This document shows, piece by piece, positions 52,654 through 61,153 of a DNA stretch of 64,000 nt. The translations under genes and the position numbers were made by a program. The DNA comes from Flavobacteriales bacterium UBA972 (GTDB lineage: Bacteria; Bacteroidota; Bacteroidia; Flavobacteriales; Schleiferiaceae): the NCBI GenBank assembly GCA_002292855.1, contig DBBY01000002.1, forward strand, positions 20,345 through 84,344, written 5' to 3'. Positions within the stretch are counted from its first letter, which is position 1. Every line of letters starts with the position of its first letter. Under the pieces are notes generated by a model. That model did not search any database, was not told the DNA's origin, and was given only the letters and a program-made list of their open reading frames with translations.

Positions 52654-53090
52654 TGTATGTTTTTGGATTTAGCGTAGATGTATAGTTGGTGCCCGGTAAC
52701 CTCCACCCCAAAGAGCTCGGCAATACTGGCCTTAATTTGCTGAATTCGCGGATCGCAGAACTCGATGACCGCACCGTTGTCGACCATTAAAAGGTGGTCG
52801 TGCTGGCGGTTAAAAAAGGATTTCTCGTAGTGCGCCTGGTTGGTCGCGAACTGGTGGCGCCGCACCAAACCGCATTCCACAAGAAGATCCAAAGTATTGT
52901 AGAGCGTGGCCCTGCTGACGTGGTAGTTCTTGGCCTTCATGCCCGAATACAGCGTTTCTACGTCAAAGTGCCCCTCCTCGGCATACACCTCGCTTAAAAT
53001 CGCATAGCGTTCCGGGGTTTTGCGCTGCCCGCGCTCCTTGAGGTAGCGGGTGAACACGTCGCGTACGCGATCTAATTGCGTTTCAGACAT
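52650..53090 (-). CDS. Fur family transcriptional regulator
   Basis: 146 aa. N-terminal winged helix ([25 protein letters not shown] ... [17 protein letters not shown]) and C-terminal dimerisation domain with a metal site ([20 protein letters not shown]). The usual CxxC structural zinc site is absent, as in some Fur branches. It could regulate iron, zinc or peroxide responses; the ligand cannot be read. ATG 53090 is preferred over the longer 53207 frame; a TACCTTTG box lies 18 nt upstream. It overlaps purA by ATGA. Confidence 0.9.
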   Translation of the reverse strand: MSETQLDRVRDVFTRYLKERGQRKTPERYAILSEVYAEEGHFDVETLYSGMKAKNYHVSRATLYNTLDLLVECGLVRRHQFATNQAHYEKSFFNRQHDHLLMVDNGAVIEFCDPRIQQIKASIAELFGVEVTGHQLYIYAKSKNIQ

Positions 53091-53108
53091 AGGGTAGAGG
53101 CCAAAAAC

Positions 53109-53116
53109 CAAAGGTA
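53109..53116 (-). promoter_or_regulatory. -7 box for the fur-purA-ostA unit
   Basis: TACCTTTG, exact TAnnTTTG, 18 nt before the ATG at 53090. Confidence 0.55.
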
Positions 53117-53142
53117 GGTGCTCTGCGCGTACCTTGCAGCCT

Positions 53143-55023
53143 ATGCTTAGGCGGATTTTTCTCTTGGCAGTACTGGGATTCCCGGTCCTTCTCCTTGCGC
53201 AGTCCAAGGCTGAAGTCCTTCGTTTTCAGAAGGCCATGGAATTTTTGAGGTCGAAGCCCCCCCAGGTTCAAAAAGCGCGAACTCAACTCGAGAAGCTACT
53301 TTCTTCAAATCCCGACTATGCTGCAGCATGGGTTGCCTTGGGCGAAGCCTATTCGGCCTTTGAGCCGCTCGACGATCAAAAGGCTCGCGATGCCTTTGTG
53401 CGCGGAGCTGCCGCGGGCGCAGAACGCCAAGCTATGTTTCGCTGGACGACCAATTCCATGCTTCAAGGCTGGTACGACCACGCTGATTCTGCAGCCACTG
53501 CATATTTAGCGCTCCCTAAAACACCCTCCGCGCAGCGCCAAGAGGCAGAACGGATTAGGGCCTCAGCTCGATTTGCCCAAAGTGCACTGCTGCGTCCCAG
53601 AGACTATGCCTTTTCTCGGCTTAGTGATTCGGTGAACCAGCTTGAAATGAACTACTTCCCGAGCATTTCGGGCGACAACGCAAGCCTGTACTTCACGGCC
53701 CGGCAGCCCAGCGCGCGCGGCGACGAAGTAATTATGGCCAGCCGGAGGATTGAGGGTGCCTGGTCCAGGGCTTTTGCCCTCCCCGGCGGACTCAATACCG
53801 TGGGCAACGAAGGGGCTGTTAGCATTCGGGGCGATCAAAAAATGATGGCCTTTGCGGCCTGCGAGCGAGAAGAGGGCTACGGATCCTGCGACATCTACTT
53901 CTCTTTTCTTCGCCCGGACGGCAGCTGGTCCGAAGCGCAAAATGCCGGCCCGGCCATTAACACGGGCCAATGGGAATCTCAGCCCTGCCTCTCGGCGGAC
54001 GGGCGAGAACTGTTTTTTGTGCGGGAATCGCGTCAAGGCGACGGAACCGCCACTATTTGGCATGCCCGCCTGCGCGACCGGCGATGGGTCGAAGTGAAGC
54101 CCTTGCCCACGCCGATTAACAGCTCTGGCGCAGAGTCCACGCCTTTTTTGCATGCCGACGGCAAAACCCTATACTTCGCATCCAGCGGCCGAGAGGGCAT
54201 GGGCGGATTGGACTTATACCTGAGCCGGAGAACTTCAGACAGCACTTGGTCCGAGCCGCAGCACCTTCCTCCGCCCTTGAATGACCACCTTGACAATTTT
54301 GGTTTGGTGGTCCGCCCCGACGGCAAAGAGGCTTTTTTTGCGCGCGGCGGGCTCCTTGGTTTAGACGCTGGCCGGGTTGATTTGTACCAACTCTCGCTGC
54401 CCGAAGCCTACCAGCCCAGTCCAATTCTCTGGTGGACGGTCTGGGTTGCCGATCGCGCCACGAGAAGCTTAATTCCCGATGCGAAGTGGAAGATTTCTGA
54501 CCCCGAACTTCCTACGGTGATCGATCACCAAGGTTCAAGCTATCAAGTTGCCTTGGTCGAGGGAAGTCCGCGCGGATTTCAAATACAGGCACCGGGCTAC
54601 CCCATGCTAAGCGAACGCAGGATTTTAACCGAGCGCTCTAAGGATTCTCAAATGGATACTCTTTGGCTGCAGCCCATTGAGTCGGGCCAGCGCACCAGGC
54701 TTGAAAACTTCTATTTTGCTACGGATTCCGAGGTGCTTCTGCCCCAATCAAGGCCTGAGTTGCTCAGTTTGGTTGCATGGCTCAAGGCCAATCCCAAGGT
54801 TAGGGTTTGCATCGAGGGGCATACCGACAACGTGGGCAGCCCAGCCTACAATCTTGATTTGTCGGAGCGCCGCGCCAAGGGAGTCGTTCTTGAACTGATT
54901 AATGAGGGAGTTGATAGTAATCAATTGACCTCCAAGGGCTATGGACTAAGCAAACCGCTTGAATCGAACCAAACCGAGCAGGGTAGGGCGCGAAACCGCC
55001 GCACTGAAGTGCTCATCCTTTGA
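53143..55023 (+). CDS. OmpA family protein with TPR and PD40 repeats (PorE-like)
   Basis: 626 aa. Signal peptide about 1-20; N-terminal TPR-like helices (about 20-130) with [18 protein letters not shown]; a beta propeller of PD40 repeats (about 165-415: [50 protein letters not shown]); a short carboxypeptidase-regulatory-like domain (about 430-500); and a C-terminal OmpA peptidoglycan-binding domain ([14 protein letters not shown] ... [21 protein letters not shown]). This domain order matches PorE of the type IX secretion system, so it may be a T9SS or envelope-tethering component. The ATG at 53143 is preferred over TTG 53134. Confidence 0.85.
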   Translation: MLRRIFLLAVLGFPVLLLAQSKAEVLRFQKAMEFLRSKPPQVQKARTQLEKLLSSNPDYAAAWVALGEAYSAFEPLDDQKARDAFVRGAAAGAERQAMFRWTTNSMLQGWYDHADSAATAYLALPKTPSAQRQEAERIRASARFAQSALLRPRDYAFSRLSDSVNQLEMNYFPSISGDNASLYFTARQPSARGDEVIMASRRIEGAWSRAFALPGGLNTVGNEGAVSIRGDQKMMAFAACEREEGYGSCDIYFSFLRPDGSWSEAQNAGPAINTGQWESQPCLSADGRELFFVRESRQGDGTATIWHARLRDRRWVEVKPLPTPINSSGAESTPFLHADGKTLYFASSGREGMGGLDLYLSRRTSDSTWSEPQHLPPPLNDHLDNFGLVVRPDGKEAFFARGGLLGLDAGRVDLYQLSLPEAYQPSPILWWTVWVADRATRSLIPDAKWKISDPELPTVIDHQGSSYQVALVEGSPRGFQIQAPGYPMLSERRILTERSKDSQMDTLWLQPIESGQRTRLENFYFATDSEVLLPQSRPELLSLVAWLKANPKVRVCIEGHTDNVGSPAYNLDLSERRAKGVVLELINEGVDSNQLTSKGYGLSKPLESNQTEQGRARNRRTEVLIL

Positions 55024-55783
55024 GCCAGAGTTCACCGGCCTCAATCCCCAGTCCAAAAAGCGCAAAATCAAGCCGAGCTGGGTCTTCGGGGTCAATGAGG
55101 CGCAGGGCTTGGTCGAGTTCCTTGACCGCTAGGGCGTCGTTTTGCTTGCGCTGCAGCAGTCCGATTCCGCGCGCGACTCTGCCGCTGTGAACATCCAGGG
55201 GGCAGCTCAGGGCAGACTTTGGCAGGTGGGACCAGATTCCCAAATCGACACCGCGCCGGTTGGGGCGAACCATCCAGCGCAAAAACAAATGCAGTCGTTT
55301 TGCCGCAGAACCCGCAGCAGGACTGGCAATATGCTTTGCGGTACGGGTGGTTATGGCATTGCCAAGCAGCTCGATCCGGGCGCGATCAATGGCGGGTCCA
55401 AAATCGGTTTCTCCGGGCTGCAGGGCAAACAAGCCCGCCAGCGAGCCTCTTTTGCGAAGCGCTGTTTGCAGTCCGGTCAATATTTTTTCGGAATCTTCCG
55501 CCATTAGGGTACGGTGCCGCCAGGGCAGTTTCTTGAGGTCGGATTCGTCGGCCTCCATGAGCCATTGCGCGGGCCGATCGCCCATTTCGCCAACCGCTCT
55601 TTCTGCCGAAGCGATGATGGATGTCCTTGATCCCCAGGCAATGGTAGCGGCCATGAAGCCCACTAATTCGGCACTTTGGGGGTCGTCCATGAACCTCCGA
55701 GGCAGAGCAATCGGGTCCAAGGCCACAAAATCAGGGCGTTCCACACGTTCCGCCCAAGACAAGAGAAGGTCGGCTACGTCCAT
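55013..55783 (-). CDS. TIGR02757/DUF2400 family protein, unknown function
   Basis: 256 aa. Recognisable by DFVALDPIALPRRF, FMAATIAWGSRTSII and the C-terminal KSALSCPLDVHSGRVARGIG, a helix-hairpin-helix-like fold related to DNA glycosylases. Function is not established. Conserved in Bacteroidota. ATG 55783 lies just inside the lolD-like 3' end (10-bp overlap), so they are cotranscribed. The 3' end overlaps the convergent OmpA gene by 11 bp. Confidence 0.85.
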   Translation of the reverse strand: MDVADLLLSWAERVERPDFVALDPIALPRRFMDDPQSAELVGFMAATIAWGSRTSIIASAERAVGEMGDRPAQWLMEADESDLKKLPWRHRTLMAEDSEKILTGLQTALRKRGSLAGLFALQPGETDFGPAIDRARIELLGNAITTRTAKHIASPAAGSAAKRLHLFLRWMVRPNRRGVDLGIWSHLPKSALSCPLDVHSGRVARGIGLLQRKQNDALAVKELDQALRLIDPEDPARLDFALFGLGIEAGELWLKG

Positions 55784-56430
55784 TGCCCGTCCTGCAGGTG
55801 CAGGCGTCGGTCTGCCTTGCTTGCGAGCCAGTCGGAATGAGTGGCTACCACAATGGCAACGTTCCAAACTCGGCGGCATTCGTCGAGAAGGCGGTAGAGT
55901 TCCTCCGACCGACCGCGATCCAAATTGCCCGAAGGTTCGTCTGCAAGCAATACTTTGGGTTGGTTAATGAGGGCCCTGGCGATGGCGATTCGCTGCTGCT
56001 CACCCCCGCTGAGTTCGTCGGGGCGGTGGTTGAGTCGGTCGACAACGTCGAGGCGCTCTGCAATTGCTCGAGCATGCGCTTCAGGGGTTTTACCGTAATT
56101 GCCCGCAATCATAGCAGGGAGTAGAATGTTCTCAAGCGCCGTGAGTTCAGGCATCAAGTGGTGAAACTGAAAGACCAGCCCAAGGCTCTGGTTGCGAAAC
56201 AGGTCAAGGGCCTTGCCTGATTGCGGATAAGGCAATCCCTCAAATGCAAGATGACCCTGGTCTGGCTGATCAAGGCCTGCCAAAAGATGCAGAAGGGTAG
56301 ATTTACCAGAGCCGCTGGCCCCCGTAATCGCAACAAATTCTGATGAATTCAGGCTAAAATCAATTCCTTGAAGCACCTGGAGGCTCCCATAGCTCTTGTG
56401 CAGGTTTTGGGCTTCAATCAAGTGGCTCAT
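55774..56430 (-). CDS. ABC transporter ATPase, LolD type
   Basis: 218 aa. Walker [10 protein letters not shown] (about 38-46), Q-loop [17 protein letters not shown], signature LSGGEQQR and Walker [13 protein letters not shown]. The pattern [14 protein letters not shown] is typical of LolD, which powers lipoprotein release from the inner membrane with LolC/E, here not adjacent. It could also serve an MacB- or FtsE-like permease. Box TACTTTTG lies 4 nt before the ATG. Confidence 0.88.
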   Translation of the reverse strand: MSHLIEAQNLHKSYGSLQVLQGIDFSLNSSEFVAITGASGSGKSTLLHLLAGLDQPDQGHLAFEGLPYPQSGKALDLFRNQSLGLVFQFHHLMPELTALENILLPAMIAGNYGKTPEAHARAIAERLDVVDRLNHRPDELSGGEQQRIAIARALINQPKVLLADEPSGNLDRGRSEELYRLLDECRRVWNVAIVVATHSDWLASKADRRLHLQDGQWT

Positions 56431-56434
56431 TCCT

Positions 56435-56442
56435 CAAAAGTA
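56435..56442 (-). promoter_or_regulatory. -7 box for the lolD-like gene
   Basis: TACTTTTG, exact TAnnTTTG, 4 nt before the ATG at 56430. Confidence 0.6.
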
Positions 56443-56467
56443 CGGGTGAAATCAGCGCTCTCAGGCG

Positions 56468-56475
56468 TACTTTTG
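56468..56475 (+). promoter_or_regulatory. -7 box for sucC
   Basis: TACTTTTG, exact TAnnTTTG, 35 nt before the sucC ATG. Confidence 0.55.
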
Positions 56476-56510
56476 CCCGGTCACCTAAAGAACCCTTAAT
56501 CCCAATAATT

Positions 56511-57701
56511 ATGAATCTTCACGAATACCAAGGCAAAGAAATTTTGGCTAGTTATGGGGTTCGCATTCAGCGCGGAATTGTAGCTACGACCCCCGACGAG
56601 GCGGTGGCTGCTGCAAAGAAACTCACCGAGCAGACCGGCACGTCATGGCATGTGGTTAAGGCTCAGGTTCATGCGGGTGGACGCGGAAAAGGAGGAGGCG
56701 TGAAGCTGGCCAAGAGCCTTGACGAGGTGCGTGAACGATCCAACCAAATTTTAGGCATGATGCTCGTTACGCCCCAAACTTCGGCAGAAGGTAAGAAGGT
56801 ACACCAAGTGCTCATTGCAGAAGACGTTTACTACCCCGGCGAATCACCCACCGAGGAATACTATATGTCGGTATTGCTCGATCGAGCGGCCGGTCGTCCA
56901 ATGATCATGTACAGCCCGGATGGTGGAATGGACATCGAGGAGGTTGCAGAGAATCACCCAGAACGCATTTTTACCGAGCACATTGATCCTTCCGTGGGAC
57001 TACAGGATTTTCAAGCGCGACGCATTGCATTCAACCTTGGCTTAAATGGAGTAGCCACTAAGGAGATGGTAGCTTTTGTCAAGAGCTTGGTCAAAGCCTA
57101 CGAGGGTGCGGACGCTGCCTTGTTTGAAATCAATCCAGTCCTTAAGACCAGCGACAATAAGATTATGGCAGTAGATGCTAAGGTTGCTCTCGACGACAAC
57201 TCCTTGTTTCGCCATCCTGACCTTGAGGCACTCCGCGACCGCCGCGAAGAAGATCCGACCGAAGTCCGCGCAGCCGAAGTAGGGCTCAATTTTGTAAAGC
57301 TCGACGGAAATGTTGGCTGCATGGTCAACGGGGCTGGTCTTGCAATGGCCACCATGGACATCATTAAAATGGCTGGCGGAAACCCTGCAAACTTCTTGGA
57401 CGTGGGCGGAACTGCCGACGCACAGCGCGTGGAGACCGCCTTTAGAATCATCCTCGAAGATCCCAATGTTAAGGCCATTCTCGTGAATATTTTTGGGGGA
57501 ATCGTTCGCTGCGATCGGGTGGCCCAAGGAATTGTTGATGCCTACCGTAGTATTGGCGAAATCCCCGTTCCAATCATTGTGCGCCTTCAAGGAACCAACG
57601 CCGCCGAGGCCAAAAAACTCATTGAAGAAAGCGGCCTCAAGGTCTATTCTGCCATTTTGCTTCAGGAGGCGGCCGACTTGGTTGGCCAGCATGTAGGCTA
57701 A
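56511..57701 (+). CDS. sucC: Succinate-CoA ligase, beta subunit
   Basis: 396 aa. TCA-cycle enzyme converting succinyl-CoA to succinate with ATP/GTP formation. N-terminal ATP-grasp (MNLHEYQGKEIL, WHVVKAQVHAGGRGKGGGVK), metal site region LFEINPVLKTSDNKIMAVDAK and C-terminal phosphate-handling NGAGLAMATMDIIKMAGGNP with VNIFGGIVRCD. Full length. The alpha subunit sucD is not in this window. pnuC follows after 8 nt. Confidence 0.96.
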   Translation: MNLHEYQGKEILASYGVRIQRGIVATTPDEAVAAAKKLTEQTGTSWHVVKAQVHAGGRGKGGGVKLAKSLDEVRERSNQILGMMLVTPQTSAEGKKVHQVLIAEDVYYPGESPTEEYYMSVLLDRAAGRPMIMYSPDGGMDIEEVAENHPERIFTEHIDPSVGLQDFQARRIAFNLGLNGVATKEMVAFVKSLVKAYEGADAALFEINPVLKTSDNKIMAVDAKVALDDNSLFRHPDLEALRDRREEDPTEVRAAEVGLNFVKLDGNVGCMVNGAGLAMATMDIIKMAGGNPANFLDVGGTADAQRVETAFRIILEDPNVKAILVNIFGGIVRCDRVAQGIVDAYRSIGEIPVPIIVRLQGTNAAEAKKLIEESGLKVYSAILLQEAADLVGQHVG

Positions 57702-57709
57702 AATACCCG

Positions 57710-58264
57710 GTGTTTGCGCTTGAAGTTCTCTCGGCCCTGCTGAACCTCAGCTTTGTCGTGCTCTTGGCTTTGCGCATTCGTTGGGCCTGGGTTCTTGGGT
57801 TTTTTGGGTCCTCCCTCGCGGTAATCCTCCTTTTTGATTCGAAACTTTATGCGGAATCCTTGCTCAATACGAGCTATGCCTTCCTTGCTGTCTATGGTTG
57901 GTTAACTTGGGGGCGCTCGGAGTCCGCATCAGAGCCAATAATTAGTCGTCCTCTTGCGCTGCTTTTGACGCTGATTTTGGCGGCTGCGATTGCGTGGTTG
58001 ATGGCGCGGCACACCGACAATCCCCGCCCTTTTGCAGATGCACTCATGTTCTCGGGAGGAATTTTAGGCACCCTTTGGCAGGCTCAGCGCGACCGATGGA
58101 ACTGGCCCCTTTGGCTGGTCCTCAACGGCATCGGTGTATGGCTTTATGCCGACCGAGGCTTATGGGTCTACGCCATTTACAGCGGCCTAATGGCTAGCCT
58201 GGCCTGCTGGGGCTGGTTTCGCTGGGGGGCTGAAGTCAAAGCTTCAAAAGCCACCGAGAAATAG
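57710..58264 (+). CDS. pnuC: Nicotinamide riboside/mononucleotide transporter PnuC
   Basis: 184 aa, GTG start. Six to seven membrane helices; NLSFVVLLALRIRWAW, YAESLLNTSYAFLAVYGW and NWPLWLVLNGIGVWLYADRG are PnuC hallmarks. PnuC facilitates uptake of nicotinamide riboside, driven by intracellular phosphorylation; family members can also carry thiamine or riboflavin. Follows sucC by 8 nt. Its 3' end overlaps the convergent esterase by 29 bp. Confidence 0.9.
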   Translation: MFALEVLSALLNLSFVVLLALRIRWAWVLGFFGSSLAVILLFDSKLYAESLLNTSYAFLAVYGWLTWGRSESASEPIISRPLALLLTLILAAAIAWLMARHTDNPRPFADALMFSGGILGTLWQAQRDRWNWPLWLVLNGIGVWLYADRGLWVYAIYSGLMASLACWGWFRWGAEVKASKATEK

Positions 58265-58856
58265 CCTGCCAGCTGTCGGGAGCAATTCCGTGGCCCATCA
58301 TGAATCGCTGAACCTCTATTCCGGCGCCCAACTCGTTGGCCTTGGCATAGCTGGGCAGCGAAAGGCTCGGGGGTATCACCCCGTCTTCGTCGCCCACAAC
58401 AGCCAAGTGAGCCAGGGATTCGGAGGCATTCCAGCCCAAGCTCCCTTTAAACCAATCGCTCGGAAAGTAGCTCGCCACGGCAACGCAGCCAGACATAAGC
58501 TCGGGATTAGACGCTGCAAGGGCATTGGCGACAATTCCGCCTTGCGAAAAACCAAACAAAATTGGCTTTAGTGCAGCTTGTTCCAAAAGCACCCGAAGTT
58601 CTGATACCGTTTCTTCAACCTGATCCATACCGACTTGCCGCACCCCTTGGTTGTCAAAATGCAGGTCGTACCAAGCGTATCCGCCGGTAGGTAGGGGGCG
58701 TGGTGCACGAAGGGAGCGCACATTCCAGTCGATCGGAATCAGTCGGGCTAAGCCAAATAAATCGTTTTCGTCGCTTGCATACCCGTGCAAAAACCAGAGC
58801 TCTTTTTGAGCAAGTCCCTGAGCGGGTCGCCAGCAGGAATGCGCAAGGTCAATCAA
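58236..58856 (-). CDS. Alpha/beta hydrolase, carboxylesterase/phospholipase type
   Basis: 206 aa. WFLHGYASDENDLFGLARL near the N-terminus, nucleophile Ser in GFSQGGIVANALA, acid in VVGDEDGVIP and His in MMGHGI, the usual carboxylesterase triad. Substrate unknown. Starts at TTG 58856, overlapping the DUF2452 stop as TTGA, so it is translated from the DUF2452 transcript. Confidence 0.85.
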   Translation of the reverse strand: MIDLAHSCWRPAQGLAQKELWFLHGYASDENDLFGLARLIPIDWNVRSLRAPRPLPTGGYAWYDLHFDNQGVRQVGMDQVEETVSELRVLLEQAALKPILFGFSQGGIVANALAASNPELMSGCVAVASYFPSDWFKGSLGWNASESLAHLAVVGDEDGVIPPSLSLPSYAKANELGAGIEVQRFMMGHGIAPDSWQAISRWLLKL

Positions 58857-59293
58857 CGTTCAATGTCCCAGGTAAGGTCCGCCAAGAGGCGAATTGAATT
58901 GAGAAATTCCATGGTGCTTCTTTTAGAGAGCGACCATTCTTCAGGACTTAGCATCGAGAGAATCATAGTGCTGTCCTCTTTGCGGTACAAATGGTAGGTA
59001 TGGTTAATCACGGGCTTAAAACTCAGTTTTGCGGAATACACCCACTCTGAGACTTCGCGGCGTCGCTGTATTGCTTTGGCCTGCTCGGCAAGAAGCTCCA
59101 TCTGCTTGCGCAGTAGGTCCATTTGCTGGTCGGTCTGGTAGGCCATAGCCTCCAAAGACTGGTGCTTAATAACCCCTTCTTTAGTGGGCACAATCGGAGG
59201 CGAACTCACACTGTGTGCGTAGGGCAGCAAGCCTGGATTTTGCGCAACCTTGTCGATGTCGATGGGGTTGACCGTGATTTTGGGCTTGTTCAT
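58853..59293 (-). CDS. DUF2452 domain-containing protein
   Basis: 146 aa. Sequence pattern NPIDIDKVAQNPGLLPYAHSV, then a coiled-coil-like stretch (MDLLRKQMELLAEQAKAIQR) and FKPVINHTYHLYRKEDSTMI typical of DUF2452. Function unknown; conserved in Bacteroidota and some proteobacteria. ATG 59293 is chosen because TAACTTTG lies 5 nt upstream; the open frame to 59401 is antisense to the SRPBCC gene's end. Confidence 0.85.
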   Translation of the reverse strand: MNKPKITVNPIDIDKVAQNPGLLPYAHSVSSPPIVPTKEGVIKHQSLEAMAYQTDQQMDLLRKQMELLAEQAKAIQRRREVSEWVYSAKLSFKPVINHTYHLYRKEDSTMILSMLSPEEWSLSKRSTMEFLNSIRLLADLTWDIER

Positions 59294-59298
59294 TGCAG

Positions 59299-59306
59299 CA
59301 AAGTTA
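59299..59306 (-). promoter_or_regulatory. -7 box for DUF2452
   Basis: TAACTTTG, exact TAnnTTTG, 5 nt before the ATG. It overlaps the SRPBCC gene's stop codon. Confidence 0.6.
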
Positions 59307-59759
59307 AGCCTTGCCAAAAAGGCGTTCGTTGGTCTGCCAACGGAACAAGAAAATTTGCTCGAGCTTGGGGCGAACAATAATGGGATGGAGCAATGCCCCA
59401 AGGAATCCGAAGGGAACCTTATAATGAACTACGTCGCGCATGAGTACGCCGCCTTCTACGGACTTAAAAAAGTGTTCGTGGTGCCAAATGGCGTAGGGGC
59501 CCACGCGCTGCTCGTCCACAAAATACTCGCCTTCAGAAACATGGGTAATTTCGGTCACCCAATTCATGGGAATTCCCAAGAGTGGCGAAACCGTGTATTC
59601 AATAAACAAGCCTGGGTACATGGCGTCGGGAACCTCCCCATGAACTTTAAAGCCAAGGCTGGTTGGGGTAATTTTGGACAAATTCTTGGGAGAAGAAAAA
59701 AACTTCCAAGCCTCCTCTTTGGATATGGGCAGAAACTGCTCGCGTTCAATTTTGTGCAT
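59304..59759 (-). CDS. SRPBCC (START-like) family protein
   Basis: 151 aa. Begins MHKIEREQFLPISKEEAWKF, the typical START-like helix-grip start; FFSSPKNLSKITPTSLGFKV and the late MRDVVHYKVPFGFLGALLHP fit the ligase-activating/cell-division-inhibitor-like SRPBCC branch. It probably binds a hydrophobic ligand. ATG 59759 is preferred over the upstream open frame. It is followed within 10 nt by the DUF2452 gene. Confidence 0.8.
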   Translation of the reverse strand: MHKIEREQFLPISKEEAWKFFSSPKNLSKITPTSLGFKVHGEVPDAMYPGLFIEYTVSPLLGIPMNWVTEITHVSEGEYFVDEQRVGPYAIWHHEHFFKSVEGGVLMRDVVHYKVPFGFLGALLHPIIVRPKLEQIFLFRWQTNERLFGKA

Positions 59760-59790
59760 AGGAGTGAAACCCCAATTGCGGGCTAAAGGT

Positions 59791-60159
59791 TTAGGCTTTT
59801 TCAGACAGCAAGACCCTGAAGCGGCCATTTCGCACCAAAAAGACTTGGTCAAGGTGGTTTGCAGCCTTGGCGAGGGTTGTATTTACCTTCGATGCAAAGG
59901 CTGGCGACTGCGTCGCAATCGATTCATAGCTCGGTCTTTTTCTGTGCTGCTCGCCCAGCACGACGTAATAAAGATCAAAGTCTTTGTAGTGCCTAGCGGC
60001 GCTCTGCACCACGCTTAGACTGAGTTTATTTCGACCACTTAGTATGTGCGAAAGGACCGCACGAGAAACACCTAGGGTGCCAGCAATCGAATTCGCACTT
60101 CGGTTTTGAGAATCCAGCCACTCCTTAAAACGTAAATTCTCTAGGGGTAAACACTGCAT
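59791..60159 (-). CDS. Helix-turn-helix (XRE-like) transcriptional regulator
   Basis: 122 aa. A Cro/C1-type HTH lies at about residues 12-60 (NSIAGTLGVSRAVLSHILSGRNKLSL), followed by a shorter C-terminal part of unknown role. Could regulate its downstream SRPBCC/DUF2452 genes or itself. TAACTTTG lies 4 nt before the ATG and overlaps the PhoD stop region. Confidence 0.82.
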   Translation of the reverse strand: MQCLPLENLRFKEWLDSQNRSANSIAGTLGVSRAVLSHILSGRNKLSLSVVQSAARHYKDFDLYYVVLGEQHRKRPSYESIATQSPAFASKVNTTLAKAANHLDQVFLVRNGRFRVLLSEKA

Positions 60160-60163
60160 TCAT

Positions 60164-60171
60164 CAAAGTTA
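60164..60171 (-). promoter_or_regulatory. -7 box for the HTH regulator
   Basis: TAACTTTG, exact TAnnTTTG, 4 nt before the ATG; overlaps the end of the PhoD-like gene. Confidence 0.6.
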
Positions 60172-61113
60172 CAAATCGTAGGAAGCGTTTACAATTGTTT
60201 GTCCTTGAGTGCTGAAATATTCAATGTCTAGTTTCTTCTTTGAAACCTTAATCACTGTGAAGTGCTTTTGATTCAATGGATTTCCGCGAATCGTAGTATT
60301 GGTAGAGGCTTCAAGGCTGCTGGGCGCAAAGACCTTAGAGGTAAGAGGCGAAGAGCAAACTTCAATAAATCGCTTGCCTTCCATGGTTGCCTCTTCAATT
60401 TCTCCATGATGCCGGTCGCCCGTTAAAAACACAACCTGACCCGGGAATTCAGCGCATCGCTTGATTAGCTCAAGGCGCTCGTTGGGGTAGCGAGCCATAT
60501 TTTCAAAAGCCTCGTACTCGTTAAGAACTTGCGATCCAAGCGCTATAAATACCAAAGGAGCATCATAATGGGCCTTAAGGACTTCAGAAACCCAATCCAG
60601 TTGACCAATCCCGAGAACCTGGGTGCCTACTGGGCCGCGGTGCGTGCGGTCATCAAGACCAATGATAAGCACCGATCCCCGTCGTTCCTGCCACCTGAGG
60701 TCTTGGAATTCAGCCAAAGAAAAGGGCGTTTCCTTAAAAACCGAACTAAAGATCTTTGCGCTAATGGTCCTGAGCGCATAGCTACTGTCCGCATCGTTGG
60801 GCCCAAAATCGTGATCGTCCCAAATGGCGCGTTGGCTGATGTTCTGCATCATCTGAGCAAGCGGGGGGCTTGCATGCCTTCGCCTCCAGTTTTCCACCAT
60901 CCGAATGCTGTCGTTCCACTCTCCGTTGGTGTAGTAGGTGTTGTCGCCAAGCCAAAAGAAGAAATCCGGCCTTTTAGCCTCAATTTGGGTGAATATTGAC
61001 TCGCTCTCGCGATCGCTCAACTCCGCGCAACTGCCCATGGCAAAGGTTAGTTCTTGAGCATGAGCGGCAGTGCCGGCAATGGCAAAAGCCAAAATAAACG
61101 CTTGAAATTTCAT
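60169..61113 (-). CDS. PhoD-like alkaline phosphatase
   Basis: 314 aa, signal peptide about 1-19 (GTAAHA). Metallophosphatase motifs: FAMGSCAELSDRESESIF, FFFWLGDNTYYTNGEW, AIWDDHDFGPNDA and VVFLTGDRHHGEIEE. These bind iron/calcium in PhoD. It probably releases phosphate from diesters outside the cytoplasm. Box TAACTTAG (one mismatch) lies 4 nt before its ATG; shares a 40-bp divergent region with the M14 peptidase. Confidence 0.87.
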   Translation of the reverse strand: MKFQAFILAFAIAGTAAHAQELTFAMGSCAELSDRESESIFTQIEAKRPDFFFWLGDNTYYTNGEWNDSIRMVENWRRRHASPPLAQMMQNISQRAIWDDHDFGPNDADSSYALRTISAKIFSSVFKETPFSLAEFQDLRWQERRGSVLIIGLDDRTHRGPVGTQVLGIGQLDWVSEVLKAHYDAPLVFIALGSQVLNEYEAFENMARYPNERLELIKRCAEFPGQVVFLTGDRHHGEIEEATMEGKRFIEVCSSPLTSKVFAPSSLEASTNTTIRGNPLNQKHFTVIKVSKKKLDIEYFSTQGQTIVNASYDL

Positions 61114-61140
61114 AGTCCTAAGTTAGGTCCTTGCGTACAC

Positions 61141-61148
61141 TACATTTG
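61141..61148 (+). promoter_or_regulatory. -7 box for the M14 peptidase
   Basis: TACATTTG, exact TAnnTTTG, 5 nt before the GTG start at 61154. Confidence 0.6.
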
Positions 61149-61153
61149 AGCCT

